A DNA stretch of 64,000 nucleotides from Salinimicrobium marinum. GTDB taxonomy: Bacteria; Bacteroidota; Bacteroidia; Flavobacteriales; Flavobacteriaceae. The notes under the pieces were generated by a model. The model worked only from the letters and a program-made list of their open reading frames with translations. It had not been told where the DNA came from and searched no databases. This document shows positions 1-9,471 of the stretch, in pieces. The stretch is from contig NZ_BMXB01000005.1 in assembly GCF_014651535.1 (NCBI RefSeq), positions 123,047 through 187,046 of the forward strand, read 5' to 3'. A program made the translations under genes and the position numbers. Position 1 is the first letter of the stretch. Each line of letters begins with the position of its first letter.

Positions 1-754
1 ACAGCATTTTTTCCAACTTAGACACGGCACGGGGCGGCTTCATTCTTATTTTCCGCTCTTTTTTGGAAACAAGCAGTTTCATGATAGGCGGCTGAATTAC
101 CGGTACCAGAGCCATGTAAGAATAGGCAGCAATGGCAATACTACCTATTAACTGCGGAGCCAGCTTGGCCGATGCAAAGATGGCCGTAGGTCCATCGGCA
201 CCACCAATGATGGAAATCGCACCTGCTTCGTGAATTTCAAAACCCAGTGCAACAGCTCCAATAAAGGTCCCGAATACGCCTATTTGGGCGGCAGCACCTA
301 GCAGCATGAGCTTGGGACTGGAAATGAGGGAAGAGAAATCTGTCATCGCACCTATTCCCAAAAATATGAGCGGCGGATAGATCCCCTGGGTGACCCCAAA
401 ATATAAATAACTGAGGACAGATCCTTCTTCATAGATCCCCACGCCCACTCCAGGCTGAAAAGGTATGTTTCCTAAAAGAATACCTGTTCCAATTGGAATA
501 AGCAATAAAGGTTCATAATCATACTTTATAGCCAGGAAAATAAAGAACAGACCCACGGCGATCATAATGAGGTTTCCAATACTAGCGTTTGCAAACCCGG
601 TGTAGTCCCAGAATTGTTCCAGTCCTCTTAAAAGTCCGCTACCACTCTCAGAAGCTTCCGGCACAAGATTTTGAGCCATCAAATTCCCTCCTGCCATCAG
701 CGGAATGAGGTATAAGATGCCCAGTATAACAAAAATGGTGATGAATTTTTTCAC
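1..754 (-). CDS. oadB: Sodium-pumping decarboxylase beta subunit (OadB family), 3' end outside window
   Basis: Partial gene; 251 complete codons are visible and the C-terminus lies beyond base 1. The translation is strongly hydrophobic with several membrane segments and contains the family-typical GGADGPTAIF stretch. In this family the beta subunit is the integral membrane protein that couples decarboxylation of a carboxybiotin to sodium export. The start is taken as GTG at 754, giving MKKFITIFVI; no ATG lies in frame between the preceding stop and this point. It is the last gene of the leftward operon mce-alpha-gamma-biotin carrier-beta, and this company points to methylmalonyl-CoA as substrate rather than oxaloacetate. 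The family assignment is firm; the substrate is inferred from context. Confidence 0.93.
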   Translation of the reverse strand, partial: MKKFITIFVILGILYLIPLMAGGNLMAQNLVPEASESGSGLLRGLEQFWDYTGFANASIGNLIMIAVGLFFIFLAIKYDYEPLLLIPIGTGILLGNIPFQPGVGVGIYEEGSVLSYLYFGVTQGIYPPLIFLGIGAMTDFSSLISSPKLMLLGAAAQIGVFGTFIGAVALGFEIHEAGAISIIGGADGPTAIFASAKLAPQLIGSIAIAAYSYMALVPVIQPPIMKLLVSKKERKIRMKPPRAVSKLEKML

Positions 755-814
755 AATAATAAAATTTAAGATTCCGAAGCTTTTCAGCTTCTTTGATTCA
801 GTATGAGGCAAACA

Positions 815-1243
815 TTAACCTATCACCAGCAGAAGGTCATTTTGAAGCACAGAGTCTCCTTCTTTTATTTTCAGGTCCTTGATCACACCTGCTTCATCGG
901 CCAGAATATGGTTCTCCATTTTCATCGCCTCCAGGATAAGTAATTCATCCCCTTTAGCGACGCTGTCCCCTTCTTTCACCTTCAGTTTGAATATACTCCC
1001 CGGAAGTGGTGCCAGGACCTGGAAACCTCCCGAAGATTCCAGTTTTTTAATTTGCCCTTCTCCCGGTTGACGCGCCACTTTTTCCCGCACCAGTTTAGGC
1101 GTTTTCATAGGTTTTCTGTTCTCTAGTTGAACTTCCACCTTATATTCTGTTCCATTCACCTGAATGGTTGCCACCTCTTCATCAAATTCCTTGAGGTGAA
1201 CCGAATAGTTGTTCCCGTTTATTTTAAAATCGAACTTTTTCAT
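815..1243 (-). CDS. Biotin carboxyl carrier subunit of the decarboxylase
   Basis: A 142-residue biotinyl carrier protein. The C-terminal biotinyl/lipoyl domain (about residues 70-142) carries the EAMKMEN motif with Lys108 as the expected biotinylated residue. The N-terminal half is a short leader followed by a Lys/Pro-rich linker, as in the small carrier subunits (MmdC/GcdC type) of sodium-pumping decarboxylases. It moves the carboxyl group from the alpha subunit in the cytoplasm to the membrane beta subunit. It lies 12 bases after the gamma subunit and 60 bases before the beta subunit. No biotin carboxylase gene accompanies it, which argues for a decarboxylase rather than an ATP-dependent carboxylase. 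Confidence 0.93.
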   Translation of the reverse strand: MKKFDFKINGNNYSVHLKEFDEEVATIQVNGTEYKVEVQLENRKPMKTPKLVREKVARQPGEGQIKKLESSGGFQVLAPLPGSIFKLKVKEGDSVAKGDELLILEAMKMENHILADEAGVIKDLKIKEGDSVLQNDLLLVIG

Positions 1244-1255
1244 TATTATTTGGCT

Positions 1256-1612
1256 TTACCTTGGGTTATTGTTGACTCCGTAAATTTTTGAGCTCCAGGG
1301 GGAATAAGTACGCGAAACCCGTTTTATCGTGATAATGCCACTCTCTTCATCATGTTGCTCCTTAAAGTAAAGGCTTAATGCCATACCAATAGCAGCACTC
1401 ACTTCTCCCGAGAGGTACTTTTCACCTTCCGGATCTTTGGAATTATAATTCACTTTCTTCTCCTTTTTCCTGAACTTAAAATTCAGAAAATTGGGTAGGT
1501 TTTTAAAGACAAACACCAGCAGTACCAGCGCTATAAACACCACCGTATATCCTACCGCTGTGATGATCCATATTTCTGACCAGTCCACTGCTAAACTTTC
1601 TACATCATTCAT
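1256..1612 (-). CDS. Decarboxylase gamma subunit (OadG family)
   Basis: A 118-residue protein with one N-terminal transmembrane segment (about residues 15-38) followed by a basic cytoplasmic part, the layout of OadG/MmdD-type gamma subunits that anchor and assemble the alpha subunit with the membrane beta subunit. Sequence conservation in this family is low, so the call rests on size, topology and its position between alpha (11 bases upstream) and biotin carrier (12 bases downstream). The C-terminal stretch with RVSRTYSPWSSKIYG looks conserved-like, but I cannot place it precisely. Confidence 0.85.
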   Translation of the reverse strand: MNDVESLAVDWSEIWIITAVGYTVVFIALVLLVFVFKNLPNFLNFKFRKKEKKVNYNSKDPEGEKYLSGEVSAAIGMALSLYFKEQHDEESGIITIKRVSRTYSPWSSKIYGVNNNPR

Positions 1613-1623
1613 ATCTGAAAGGT

Positions 1624-3183
1624 TTATAAAGGAATATTGGAATGTTTCTTTGGCGGATTGGTGAGCTTTTTGGTTTGCAGGGTTTGCAGTCCTCTAATAA
1701 TCCTGAACCTGGTGTTCCTCGGCTCAATTACATCGTCTATATACCCAAAGGCAGCCGCCTCGTAAGGATTGGCAAATTTCTCCTTGTATTCTGCTTCTTT
1801 TTGGAGTTTATATTGCGCTCTTTCTTCAGGGTCTTCTATGCTGCTCATCGCCCTTCCTTCCAACACCTCAATTGCTCCGGAAGCACCCATTACGGCAATT
1901 TCTGCTGAAGGCCAGGCGTAGTTAAGATCTCCCCGCAACTGTTTACAACTCATCACATCATGTGCCCCGCCGTAAGATTTTCTAAGGGTGATGGTTATTT
2001 TCGGTACGGTCGCCTCTCCATAGGCAAACATTAATTTTGCACCATGAATGATTATGCCGGCATACTCCTGACCACTACCAGGAAGGAAACCCGGAACATC
2101 TACCAGGGTGAGAATCGGAATATTAAAAGCATCACAAAACCGAACGAATCTGGCAGCTTTTCTGGAGGCATCACTATCAAGGACTCCGGCTAGAAAATTT
2201 GGCTGATTTGCCACAATTCCAACAGATTCCCCGTTCATCCTTGCACAACCTACAATGATATTCTTGGCATAATTTCTATGAACCTCCAGAAACTCTCCTT
2301 CATCCACGATACTGTAGATCACTTCCTGCATATCGTAAGGCTGATTCGGATTATCAGGGATGATGGTGTTTAAATAATCATCCATTCTATCTATAGGATC
2401 GCTTGTACTGAAAATGGGCGCCTCTTCCAGATTATTCTGCGGCAGATAAGAAAGTAACTTCCGAATAAGAAGAAGTCCGTTTTCTTCCGAAGAAACTTTA
2501 AAATGCGATACCCCGGATTTAGAAGCGTGTACATTAGCTCCACCCAGGTTTTCCACACTTATATCCTCTCCGGTTACTGTTTTCACCACTTTTGGGCCGG
2601 TCACGAACATATAGCTGTTCTCTTCGGTCATCATAACAAAATCTGTAAGGGCCGGGGAATAAACGGCTCCCCCCGCACAGGGACCAAAAATGGCTGAGAT
2701 CTGCGGAATAACTCCCGAAGCGAGAATGTTGCGTTCAAAGATCTCGGCATATCCCGCAAGGGACGTAACCCCTTCCTGGATACGTGCACCTCCACTGTCA
2801 TTGATCCCAATAAGCGGTGCCCCTGCTTTCATCGCCATATCCATTACTTTACAGATCTTAAGTGCAAAGGTTTCGGATAGAGAGCCACCAAAAACAGTGA
2901 AATCCTGGGAAAACACATATACCACGCGGCCATCTATAGTACCGTGTCCTGTGACCACCCCATCTCCAAGCACCTTATTGTTATCCATTCCAAAATTGGT
3001 ACAGCGGTGAGTTACGAACATATCGAATTCCTCAAAACTGCCATCATCCAGCAGAATATCAATTCTTTCGCGAGCTGTTAATTTACCTTTTGCATGCTGG
3101 GCATCAATCCTCTTCTGGCCTCCCCCTAACCGGGCGGTTTCCCTTTTTTGGATCAGTTGATTTACTTTATCCTGACTTGACAT
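1624..3183 (-). CDS. mmdA: Methylmalonyl-CoA decarboxylase alpha subunit (carboxyltransferase)
   Basis: A 519-residue acyl-CoA carboxyltransferase with the two crotonase-like halves usual for the family. Visible signatures are GGARIQEGV and [13 protein letters not shown] in the N half, and [10 protein letters not shown] plus [10 protein letters not shown] in the C half. The same fold serves as beta chain of propionyl-CoA carboxylase and as alpha chain of methylmalonyl-CoA decarboxylase. The neighbouring gamma, carrier and beta subunits and the absence of a biotin carboxylase favour the decarboxylase, which turns (S)-methylmalonyl-CoA into propionyl-CoA. It starts three bases after the epimerase stop, so the two are translationally close. 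Confidence 0.9.
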   Translation of the reverse strand: MSSQDKVNQLIQKRETARLGGGQKRIDAQHAKGKLTARERIDILLDDGSFEEFDMFVTHRCTNFGMDNNKVLGDGVVTGHGTIDGRVVYVFSQDFTVFGGSLSETFALKICKVMDMAMKAGAPLIGINDSGGARIQEGVTSLAGYAEIFERNILASGVIPQISAIFGPCAGGAVYSPALTDFVMMTEENSYMFVTGPKVVKTVTGEDISVENLGGANVHASKSGVSHFKVSSEENGLLLIRKLLSYLPQNNLEEAPIFSTSDPIDRMDDYLNTIIPDNPNQPYDMQEVIYSIVDEGEFLEVHRNYAKNIIVGCARMNGESVGIVANQPNFLAGVLDSDASRKAARFVRFCDAFNIPILTLVDVPGFLPGSGQEYAGIIIHGAKLMFAYGEATVPKITITLRKSYGGAHDVMSCKQLRGDLNYAWPSAEIAVMGASGAIEVLEGRAMSSIEDPEERAQYKLQKEAEYKEKFANPYEAAAFGYIDDVIEPRNTRFRIIRGLQTLQTKKLTNPPKKHSNIPL

Positions 3184-3186
3184 CGC

Positions 3187-3603
3187 TTATTTATTTATAT
3201 TTGGTTCTTCACATAATTCGGTCAAAACCCCAAAGGTTGATTTGGGGTGGAGAAAAGCAATTTCAAGGCCTTCTGCCCCCTTTCGGGGCTTTGAATCAAT
3301 TAACCGCACTCCTTTTTCTTCCATTGTTGTCAAATTCCCCGAAAGATCATTGACAGCAAAAGCAAGATGATGCACGCCCTGACCTTTCTTCTCAATAAAT
3401 TTTCCAATAGGGCCATCGGGATCTGTAGATTCCAGCAGTTCAATCTTCGTCTGGCCAACTTTAAAAAAAGCTGTTTTCACCTTTTGATCCTTTACCTCTT
3501 CTATCGAGTAACATTTGAAACCAAAAATTTTTTCATAAAAGGGAATGGCTTCCTCCAGGCTTTCCACAGCTATACCTATATGTTCAATGTGTGTTGGTCC
3601 CAT
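3187..3603 (-). CDS. mce: Methylmalonyl-CoA epimerase
   Basis: A 138-residue VOC-superfamily protein with two beta-alpha-beta-beta-beta units. The opening IEHIGIAVESLEEAIPFY, the central GQGVHHLAFAV and the Glu-containing C-terminal end (FGVLTELCE) match methylmalonyl-CoA epimerases, with His and Glu metal ligands in the expected places. It interconverts the (R) and (S) forms and so links the mutase encoded divergently with the decarboxylase encoded just downstream. It is the first gene of the leftward operon. Confidence 0.93.
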   Translation of the reverse strand: MGPTHIEHIGIAVESLEEAIPFYEKIFGFKCYSIEEVKDQKVKTAFFKVGQTKIELLESTDPDGPIGKFIEKKGQGVHHLAFAVNDLSGNLTTMEEKGVRLIDSKPRKGAEGLEIAFLHPKSTFGVLTELCEEPNINK

Positions 3604-3644
3604 AATTCTAGATTTACATTATTATTTATCTTCAGTTTTTAGCT

Positions 3645-3672
3645 AAAAAAACCGCATAATTGCGGTTTTTAA
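3645..3672 (-). terminator. Intrinsic terminator after the 46-residue ORF
   Basis: A perfect 10-base stem (arms AAAAACCGCA and TGCGGTTTTT) with a 4-base loop. Read leftward, the stem is followed by a run of seven T, so it suits termination of transcription coming from the small ORF just upstream. It sits about 40 bases before the epimerase start, so it could also act as an attenuator in that operon's leader if no promoter lies between. Confidence 0.8.
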
Positions 3673-3679
3673 ATTCTTT

Positions 3680-3820
3680 TTAAAAGTTTTTTCTTCCCAT
3701 CACATATTCTTCGGGTAAAGGAATTGAGATGAGAATATTTTCCATTGGGAATTCCAGCGATCTGAATTGATTATTCTGAAGCTGAAATACCATTTCTATA
3801 AGTTTAAAATTTTTTTTCAT
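3680..3820 (-). CDS. Hypothetical small protein, 46 residues
   Basis: Open frame starting ATG at 3820, beginning MKKNFKLIEMVFQL and ending RKNF before TAA, with a PLPEEYVMG segment. No membrane segment or known motif is visible. The case for a real gene is its ATG start, a TATCTTTA sequence 20-27 bases upstream resembling the Bacteroidetes -7 box (TAnnTTTG), and a strong terminator 8 bases past the stop. It lies between the divergent epimerase and mutase operons. Function unknown; it could be a chance frame. Confidence 0.4.
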   Translation of the reverse strand: MKKNFKLIEMVFQLQNNQFRSLEFPMENILISIPLPEEYVMGRKNF

Positions 3821-4372
3821 GGCGGTAAGAATTGTTCTATAAAGATAAAGAATTGTTAACTTTCATAATATCTATTTCGAGAATATTTTTTTTATAAAAA
3901 TATCGCTTAACATCAGTAATAATAAGGCTTTACCTCTTAAATAAACATGATAAATATCATCTTTCCAAGAAGGTTATTAACCACAACCTTTTCTTAAAAA
4001 AATGTGAATTTTTAATGATTTTTTGATTCTCAATCCAAAGCAAATGAGTAAATTTATAGAGCGATTTATGGAAGGATAAAGTCAATTTTTTGATTCCATG
4101 TTTTCAGTGTTTTGATCACCTTAAATAAATAGGTTTTGAACTTCAGGTTTTCCCACATAAAGGACCTGGTTCCGGCTCCACACTTCAATTTAATGCCGGA
4201 TCTTCTGACGATAGTAAATTTTCTTCAGCAGCAAAAGATTTTGATCAATCCAAACAGTATTCGCACACCAGATTTTACCACTCATATATTCAGAAGTCTT
4301 TTAAATCAACAGTTTCTGAGGAGTCCGTAATCACCTGGCACCATGCAACTAACTTTCGTTAATACTATTAAG
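3821..4372. other. Long divergent spacer and mutase leader
   Basis: About 550 bases separate the small ORF from the first methylmalonyl-CoA mutase gene. The left part is very AT-rich. A weak promoter-like pair (TTTG at 4111, TAGGTTTT at 4130) would give a leader of roughly 230 bases. The segment 4140-4360 is less AT-rich and has one frame open from 4129 to a stop at 4362 without a usable start codon. I see no cobalamin-riboswitch B12 box or other recognised RNA element. Confidence 0.4.
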
Positions 4373-5764
4373 ATGAAAGACACATTATTCAAAGAATTCC
4401 CGGAAGTATCTCGGGAACAATGGAAACAGCAAATCCTGTCGGACCTTAAGGGTGCCGATTACAATGAGAAGCTTGTCTACAAATCCCGTGACGGAATAGA
4501 CATACAACCTTTTTATCATCCAGATGATTTTGAGGAAACGGAGCAGCCTGCTCCTCCGGGGAAATGGAGGGTTTGTGAAAAAATCACTGCAGTTAGCGCT
4601 GGTGAAGCGAATACGAAAGCAAAAGAAGTCCTTGAAAAAGGAGCTGAAAGCCTTTGGTTTGTAATCCCTTCTGAAACAATAGAACCGCAAATCCTTTTAT
4701 CGGGAATAAATCTAAAAGAAACTCCCCTCTTTCTGGAACCTCAATTCCTGTCTGAAAAATATTTTATCCTGTTACAAAAATATCTGAAGGATAAAGAGAA
4801 TAAAGTATATCTACAGACCGATATCCTTGGAAACCTGGCCAAAACCGGAAACTGGTATTTTGATTCACAGCAGGACCACAAAATCCTGGAAAACAGGATC
4901 AAAATATCTTCCGGATTTAAATCTGTGGTGAGTATTGATGCTAGCCTTTACCAAAATGCAGGCGCAACCATCCCCGAGCAATTGGCTTTTTCCCTGGCTC
5001 ATGTCAATGAATATTTAAATTACCTTGATTACAGGGCAGCTGGTTTAAATGATTTCCAACCCCTTTTCAAAATAGCATCGGGTGGTAATTATTTCTTTGA
5101 AATTGCCAAAGTAAAGGCACTGCGATGGCTGTACGCAAGTTTGGCCGGTGAATATTATCTTCCTAAGGACTGCTATATCCTTGCACAACCTACACTTCGG
5201 GATAAAACGCTGTATGACTACAACGTGAACCTGCTTCGCACCACTACCGAAAGCATGAGTGCCATTCTTGGCGGTGCAGATGCAGTGTGCAATTTGGCCT
5301 ATGATCATATTTTCCACAATAACAACGACTTTGGGGAAAGGATTGCCCGAAATCAGTTACTCGTAATGAAAAATGAAGCCTACCTTGACAAAGTAGCGAA
5401 TCCTGCCGACGGGGCTTATTACATTGAAAGCCTTACCAGGCAGTTTGCCAAAGCCGCTCTCGAAATCTTCAAAAAGATAGAAGCCGGTGGTGGTTTTCTA
5501 AAGCAACTGGAAGCCGGAATTATTCAGAAACAAATAAAAGAGAGTGCCGAAAAAGAACAACAACAGTTTGATAACGGAGAATTGATCCTGATAGGCACTA
5601 ACAAATTTCCAAATCCGGAAGACAGAATGAGTAGCGATCTGGAAAAAGATCCTTTCTACAACAGTATTTTCGGCAGCCCGATTTTAGAACCTATTCCTGA
5701 AAGAAGGCTCAGTGAAAGAGCTGAAAAGGAAAGGCTGGAAAAGGAAAAAACAGTTCTCACTTAA
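4373..5764 (+). CDS. mutA: Methylmalonyl-CoA mutase small subunit
   Basis: A 463-residue small (beta) subunit. It has the TIM-barrel substrate domain fold but ends before any B12-binding domain, as expected for the catalytically inactive partner of MutB. Recognisable stretches include [14 protein letters not shown] and the [15 protein letters not shown] segment near the end of the barrel. The start at 4373 ([13 protein letters not shown]) is preferred to an upstream in-frame ATG at 4343 because conserved sequence begins there. The stop is 4 bases before the MutB start, so the subunits are coupled. The heterodimer interconverts succinyl-CoA and (R)-methylmalonyl-CoA. Confidence 0.93.
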   Translation: MKDTLFKEFPEVSREQWKQQILSDLKGADYNEKLVYKSRDGIDIQPFYHPDDFEETEQPAPPGKWRVCEKITAVSAGEANTKAKEVLEKGAESLWFVIPSETIEPQILLSGINLKETPLFLEPQFLSEKYFILLQKYLKDKENKVYLQTDILGNLAKTGNWYFDSQQDHKILENRIKISSGFKSVVSIDASLYQNAGATIPEQLAFSLAHVNEYLNYLDYRAAGLNDFQPLFKIASGGNYFFEIAKVKALRWLYASLAGEYYLPKDCYILAQPTLRDKTLYDYNVNLLRTTTESMSAILGGADAVCNLAYDHIFHNNNDFGERIARNQLLVMKNEAYLDKVANPADGAYYIESLTRQFAKAALEIFKKIEAGGGFLKQLEAGIIQKQIKESAEKEQQQFDNGELILIGTNKFPNPEDRMSSDLEKDPFYNSIFGSPILEPIPERRLSERAEKERLEKEKTVLT

Positions 5765-5768
5765 AGCA

Positions 5769-7889
5769 ATGGCCATGGAAAGAAAGAATCTTCAAAATAT
5801 TAGCCTTAAAGAAACACCAGCTCCAAAAAGAGCTGCTGCTCCCGATTCTCCGGAAAATGCAGTGAAAAAATCATATTCCAAAAAAGATGTAGAAGAGTTG
5901 CAGCATCTAAAATATGCCGCAGGAATTGCCCCTTTCCTGCGCGGTCCCTACAGCACCATGTATGTAATGAGGCCGTGGACCATTCGCCAGTATGCCGGTT
6001 TCTCTACTGCAGAAGAAAGCAATGCTTTTTACCGCAGAAACCTGGCTGCAGGACAAAAAGGCCTCTCGGTAGCATTTGACCTTCCCACCCACCGAGGTTA
6101 TGACAGTGATCATGAAAGAGTGGTTGGTGATGTGGGAAAAGCGGGGGTTGCGATCGATTCGGTAGAGGACATGAAAATACTCTTCGACCAGATCCCGCTG
6201 GACCAGATGTCGGTATCTATGACGATGAACGGAGCCGTGCTTCCGGTCCTCGCATTTTACATCGTTGCCGCCGAAGAACAGGGTGTAAAGCCAGAACTGC
6301 TTTCAGGAACGATTCAAAATGACATTTTAAAGGAGTTTATGGTGCGGAATACCTACATCTATCCTCCTACCCCTTCGATGAAGATCATTTCAGATATTTT
6401 TGAATATACTTCCAAAAATATGCCCCGGTTCAACAGTATTAGTATTTCCGGATATCACATGCAGGAAGCCGGTGCCACCAGTGAGATCGAACTGGCTTAC
6501 ACTCTGGCAGACGGACTTGAATACATAAGAAAGGGACTGGCTGCCGGCATGGAAATTGATAGTTTTGCACCGCGTTTATCCTTTTTCTGGGCAATCGGAC
6601 TGGACCATTTTACAGAGATTGCAAAAATGCGTGCCGCCCGAATGCTTTGGGCGAAACTCGTGAAACAGTTTAATCCCAAAAATGAAAAATCCCTTGCCCT
6701 TAGAACACATTCCCAAACCAGCGGATGGAGTTTGACAGAGCAGGATCCTTTCAACAATGTGGCACGCACCTGTATTGAAGCCGCAGCCGCTGCTTTTGGC
6801 GGAACACAAAGTCTGCACACCAATGCGCTGGATGAAGCCATTGCTCTTCCCACCGATTTTTCTGCAAGAATAGCACGGAATACTCAGTTACACCTGCAAC
6901 TGGAAACCCAGATCACCAAAACGGTAGATCCATGGGCCGGCAGTTATTACGTAGAATCTTTAACCGATAAGATCGCCACTAAAGCCTGGGAACTGATTCA
7001 GGAAGTGGAGGAACTCGGCGGAATGACCAAGGCCATTGAAGCAGGAATCCCCAAACTCCGGATCGAAGAAGCTTCCGCAGTAAAACAAGCCCGAATAGAC
7101 AGCGGGCAGGATATTATTGTGGGAGTAAATAAGTACCGAAGGGAAAAAGAAGATGCAATGGTCACCCTGGAAGTCGACAACCAGACAGTAAGAAAGCAGC
7201 AGATAGAGCGCTTAGAAAAGCTAAGAACAGAAAGAAATTCTGAAAAAGTAACCTCAGCACTCAATAAATTAACCGAAGCCGCCGCTTCTGAAAATGATAA
7301 CCTGTTGGCCCTGGCTGTTGAAGCTGCAAGGGAGAGAGCAACCCTTGGAGAAATCAGTGATGCGCTCGAAAAAGTGTATGGCAGGTACAAAGCAAAAATC
7401 CAATCCTTTAACGGAGTATACTCACGAGAAATGAAGGAAGACACCTCTTTTAGCAAAGCCCGGGAAATGGCAAATTACTTTGCCGAGAAAGAAGGCCGCC
7501 GTCCAAGGGTCATGGTTGCCAAAATGGGTCAAGATGGGCACGACCGCGGCGCAAAAGTAGTTTCTACCGGTTATGCCGATATAGGCTTTGATGTAGACAT
7601 TGGACCATTGTTCCAAACTCCCGCCGAAGCTGCCAAACAGGCTGTTGAAAACGATGTTCATATTCTGGGGGTTTCTTCCCTTGCGGCAGGACACAAAACG
7701 CTGGTGCCGCAGGTGATTGAGGAACTAAAGAAGTTTGGCCGTGAAGATATCATGGTGATTGTGGGCGGGGTTATTCCGTCCCAGGATTACCAGTATTTGT
7801 TTGATGCCGGAGCTGTAGCGGTATTTGGGCCCGGAACCAGGATCAGCGATACCGCTATTCAGTTACTGGAGATCCTTATTGATGAATAG
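5769..7889 (+). CDS. mutB: Methylmalonyl-CoA mutase large subunit
   Basis: A 706-residue catalytic subunit. The N-terminal barrel shows [18 protein letters not shown] and [12 protein letters not shown], typical of the mutase active site. The C-terminal 130 residues form the adenosylcobalamin domain with the DxHxxG motif as DGHDRGAKV, then the SSLAAGH and VGGVIP motifs, so the axial histidine is present. The start is set at ATG 5769 (MAMERKN); ATG 5775 is an alternative, and a longer frame from 5712 would run through the end of mutA. It follows mutA by 4 bases and precedes the CoA-transferase by 36. Confidence 0.96.
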   Translation: MAMERKNLQNISLKETPAPKRAAAPDSPENAVKKSYSKKDVEELQHLKYAAGIAPFLRGPYSTMYVMRPWTIRQYAGFSTAEESNAFYRRNLAAGQKGLSVAFDLPTHRGYDSDHERVVGDVGKAGVAIDSVEDMKILFDQIPLDQMSVSMTMNGAVLPVLAFYIVAAEEQGVKPELLSGTIQNDILKEFMVRNTYIYPPTPSMKIISDIFEYTSKNMPRFNSISISGYHMQEAGATSEIELAYTLADGLEYIRKGLAAGMEIDSFAPRLSFFWAIGLDHFTEIAKMRAARMLWAKLVKQFNPKNEKSLALRTHSQTSGWSLTEQDPFNNVARTCIEAAAAAFGGTQSLHTNALDEAIALPTDFSARIARNTQLHLQLETQITKTVDPWAGSYYVESLTDKIATKAWELIQEVEELGGMTKAIEAGIPKLRIEEASAVKQARIDSGQDIIVGVNKYRREKEDAMVTLEVDNQTVRKQQIERLEKLRTERNSEKVTSALNKLTEAAASENDNLLALAVEAARERATLGEISDALEKVYGRYKAKIQSFNGVYSREMKEDTSFSKAREMANYFAEKEGRRPRVMVAKMGQDGHDRGAKVVSTGYADIGFDVDIGPLFQTPAEAAKQAVENDVHILGVSSLAAGHKTLVPQVIEELKKFGREDIMVIVGGVIPSQDYQYLFDAGAVAVFGPGTRISDTAIQLLEILIDE

Positions 7890-7925
7890 GGGACGTAGCA
7901 TATTTTACATTCTAACATTACAATT

Positions 7926-9203
7926 ATGACAAATTCTCTAAAATTCGTAACCCCTGCCGAAGCAGTAACCCAGGTAAAATCGGGAGACCGGGTGTTCCTT
8001 CACGGAGCTGCCATGACTCCCAATGTCCTGATTGAAGCTCTTTGTGACCGCCACAACGAAGTAAAGGATGTGGAGTTCATCCATATCCATACCGAAGGTG
8101 CGGCCAGATATACCACTCCTCCTTTCGACAAATCTTTTAAAACCAACAGTTGCTTCGTAGCAGGAAATGTTCGCAAGGCGGTTAATTCTGAAATCGGTGC
8201 TTATATTCCGGTTTTCCTGAGTGAAATCCACCTGCTTTTCAGAAGGAATATTCTTCCCATAGATGTTGCTTTTGTACAGGTTTCTCCGCCAGATGAACAC
8301 GGATATTGCTCCCTGGGAGTATCGGTAGATGTTACACTACCTGCAGTTCAAACTGCCAAAAAGGTCATCGCGCAGGTAAATCCGCAGGTACCAAGAACCC
8401 ACGGAGACGGAATTATTCATGTCAGTCAGATCCATTCTGCCATTGCCGTTGATTTTCCAATCCATACGTCAGTAATCACTGCTCCCACAGATATTGAGCA
8501 GAAAGTGGGGGAATATGTCGCCGGACTAGTGGAAGACGGGGCCACCCTGCAAATGGGAATCGGAGGCATCCCGAATGTGGTGCTTTCAAAATTAATGAAC
8601 CACAAAAGACTGGGAATACATACCGAACTTTTTTCAGATGGCGTGCTTCCCCTAATCGAAAAAGGAGTAATAACCGGGGAAGAAAAAAAGATTAAAACCG
8701 GAAAAATTGTTACCTGTTTTGCTGCCGGAACACAGAACCTGTATGATTTCATAGATGATAATCCTGTGGTGCATTTCAAAGAAGCAGCGTATACCAATGA
8801 CACTGCTGTTATTCGACAAAACCCAAAAGTGACTGCTATAAATTCGGCTATTGAAATTGACCTTACTGGTCAGGTGTGCGCAGATACTATCGGAAAATAT
8901 CATTTTTCTGGCGTGGGCGGACAAATGGATTTCATAAGAGGTGCATCCCTTTCCGAAGGAGGAAAAGCTATTTTCGCCATGCCTTCGGTAACCAATAAAG
9001 GTGTTTCCAAGATAGTCCCGTTTCTTAAAGAAGGAGCAGGAGTTACCACCACGAGAGCACACGTGCATTACATAGCAACCGAATATGGCGTAGTAGATCT
9101 CTTCGGAAAAAACCTGAAACAACGTGCGAAGGCAATGATATCCATTGCTCATCCCGATCACCGGGAAGCACTGCAAAAAGCCTATTTTGAATTGGCATTT
9201 TAG
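7926..9203 (+). CDS. Acetyl-CoA hydrolase/transferase family CoA-transferase (probable succinyl/propionyl-CoA transferase)
   Basis: A 425-residue class I CoA-transferase of the acetyl-CoA hydrolase/transferase family (AbfT/Cat1/ScpC-like). The GIGGIPNVV motif and the HTELFSDG stretch with the expected catalytic glutamate are present, as is GVGGQMDFIRGA near the C-terminus. In propionate fermentation such an enzyme passes CoA between propionyl-CoA or acetyl-CoA and succinate, supplying succinyl-CoA to the mutase. Its position directly after mutAB supports that role. Acetate or 4-hydroxybutyrate specificity cannot be excluded from sequence alone. Confidence 0.87.
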   Translation: MTNSLKFVTPAEAVTQVKSGDRVFLHGAAMTPNVLIEALCDRHNEVKDVEFIHIHTEGAARYTTPPFDKSFKTNSCFVAGNVRKAVNSEIGAYIPVFLSEIHLLFRRNILPIDVAFVQVSPPDEHGYCSLGVSVDVTLPAVQTAKKVIAQVNPQVPRTHGDGIIHVSQIHSAIAVDFPIHTSVITAPTDIEQKVGEYVAGLVEDGATLQMGIGGIPNVVLSKLMNHKRLGIHTELFSDGVLPLIEKGVITGEEKKIKTGKIVTCFAAGTQNLYDFIDDNPVVHFKEAAYTNDTAVIRQNPKVTAINSAIEIDLTGQVCADTIGKYHFSGVGGQMDFIRGASLSEGGKAIFAMPSVTNKGVSKIVPFLKEGAGVTTTRAHVHYIATEYGVVDLFGKNLKQRAKAMISIAHPDHREALQKAYFELAF

Positions 9204-9220
9204 AAGGATGGAACACGGCT

Positions 9221-9292
9221 GATCAAGAAAATCCTTTTTGATTATTTGAAACAGATGATCTGGATTCCTAGTATCAATTCCGGATCATCATC
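9221..9292 (+). terminator. Two consecutive hairpins after the CoA-transferase
   Basis: The first (about 9222-9243) pairs ATCAAGAAAA with CTTTTTGAT and is followed by a short T-rich stretch. The second (9254-9289) pairs GATGATCTGGATT with AATTCCGGATCATC, with two mismatches. The first could be a weak terminator separating the mut operon from the sdh operon. The second lacks a T tail and may be a repeat remnant. Confidence 0.4.
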
Positions 9293-9471
9293 TTCAACTC
9301 CGCTGATTTTAATCAGTAAAAGATTGATATATAATTTATAACTTCGATGGAGATTTATCCCTTTTCAGAAGTAAATCAAAGAATTTTGATTACAATTCTT
9401 CAGAAGAAAATAATCCTCTATAAATAGTAAAAATGATATCTGAAATAAAAATTTGGCACTAAAATTCCACT

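Noticed and set aside
1624..3183. Propionyl-CoA carboxylase beta chain as the main call
   Set aside because: Gamma, carrier and beta decarboxylase subunits are adjacent and no biotin carboxylase is, so the decarboxylase reading is preferred.
4136..4330. 64-codon rightward frame starting TTG before mutA
   Set aside because: Non-ATG start, no ribosome-binding context, translation unlike any family; treated as leader sequence.
3821..4372. Cobalamin riboswitch upstream of the B12-dependent mutase
   Set aside because: No B12-box-like conserved core was found; the GGCACC stretch near 4335 is too short and isolated.
5712..5768. Longer MutB start overlapping mutA
   Set aside because: The added N-terminus is just mutA's 3' end in another frame; ATG 5769 directly follows the mutA stop.
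8652..9176. Leftward 174-codon frame inside the CoA-transferase
   Set aside because: Antisense shadow; the sense frame is a full-length conserved enzyme.
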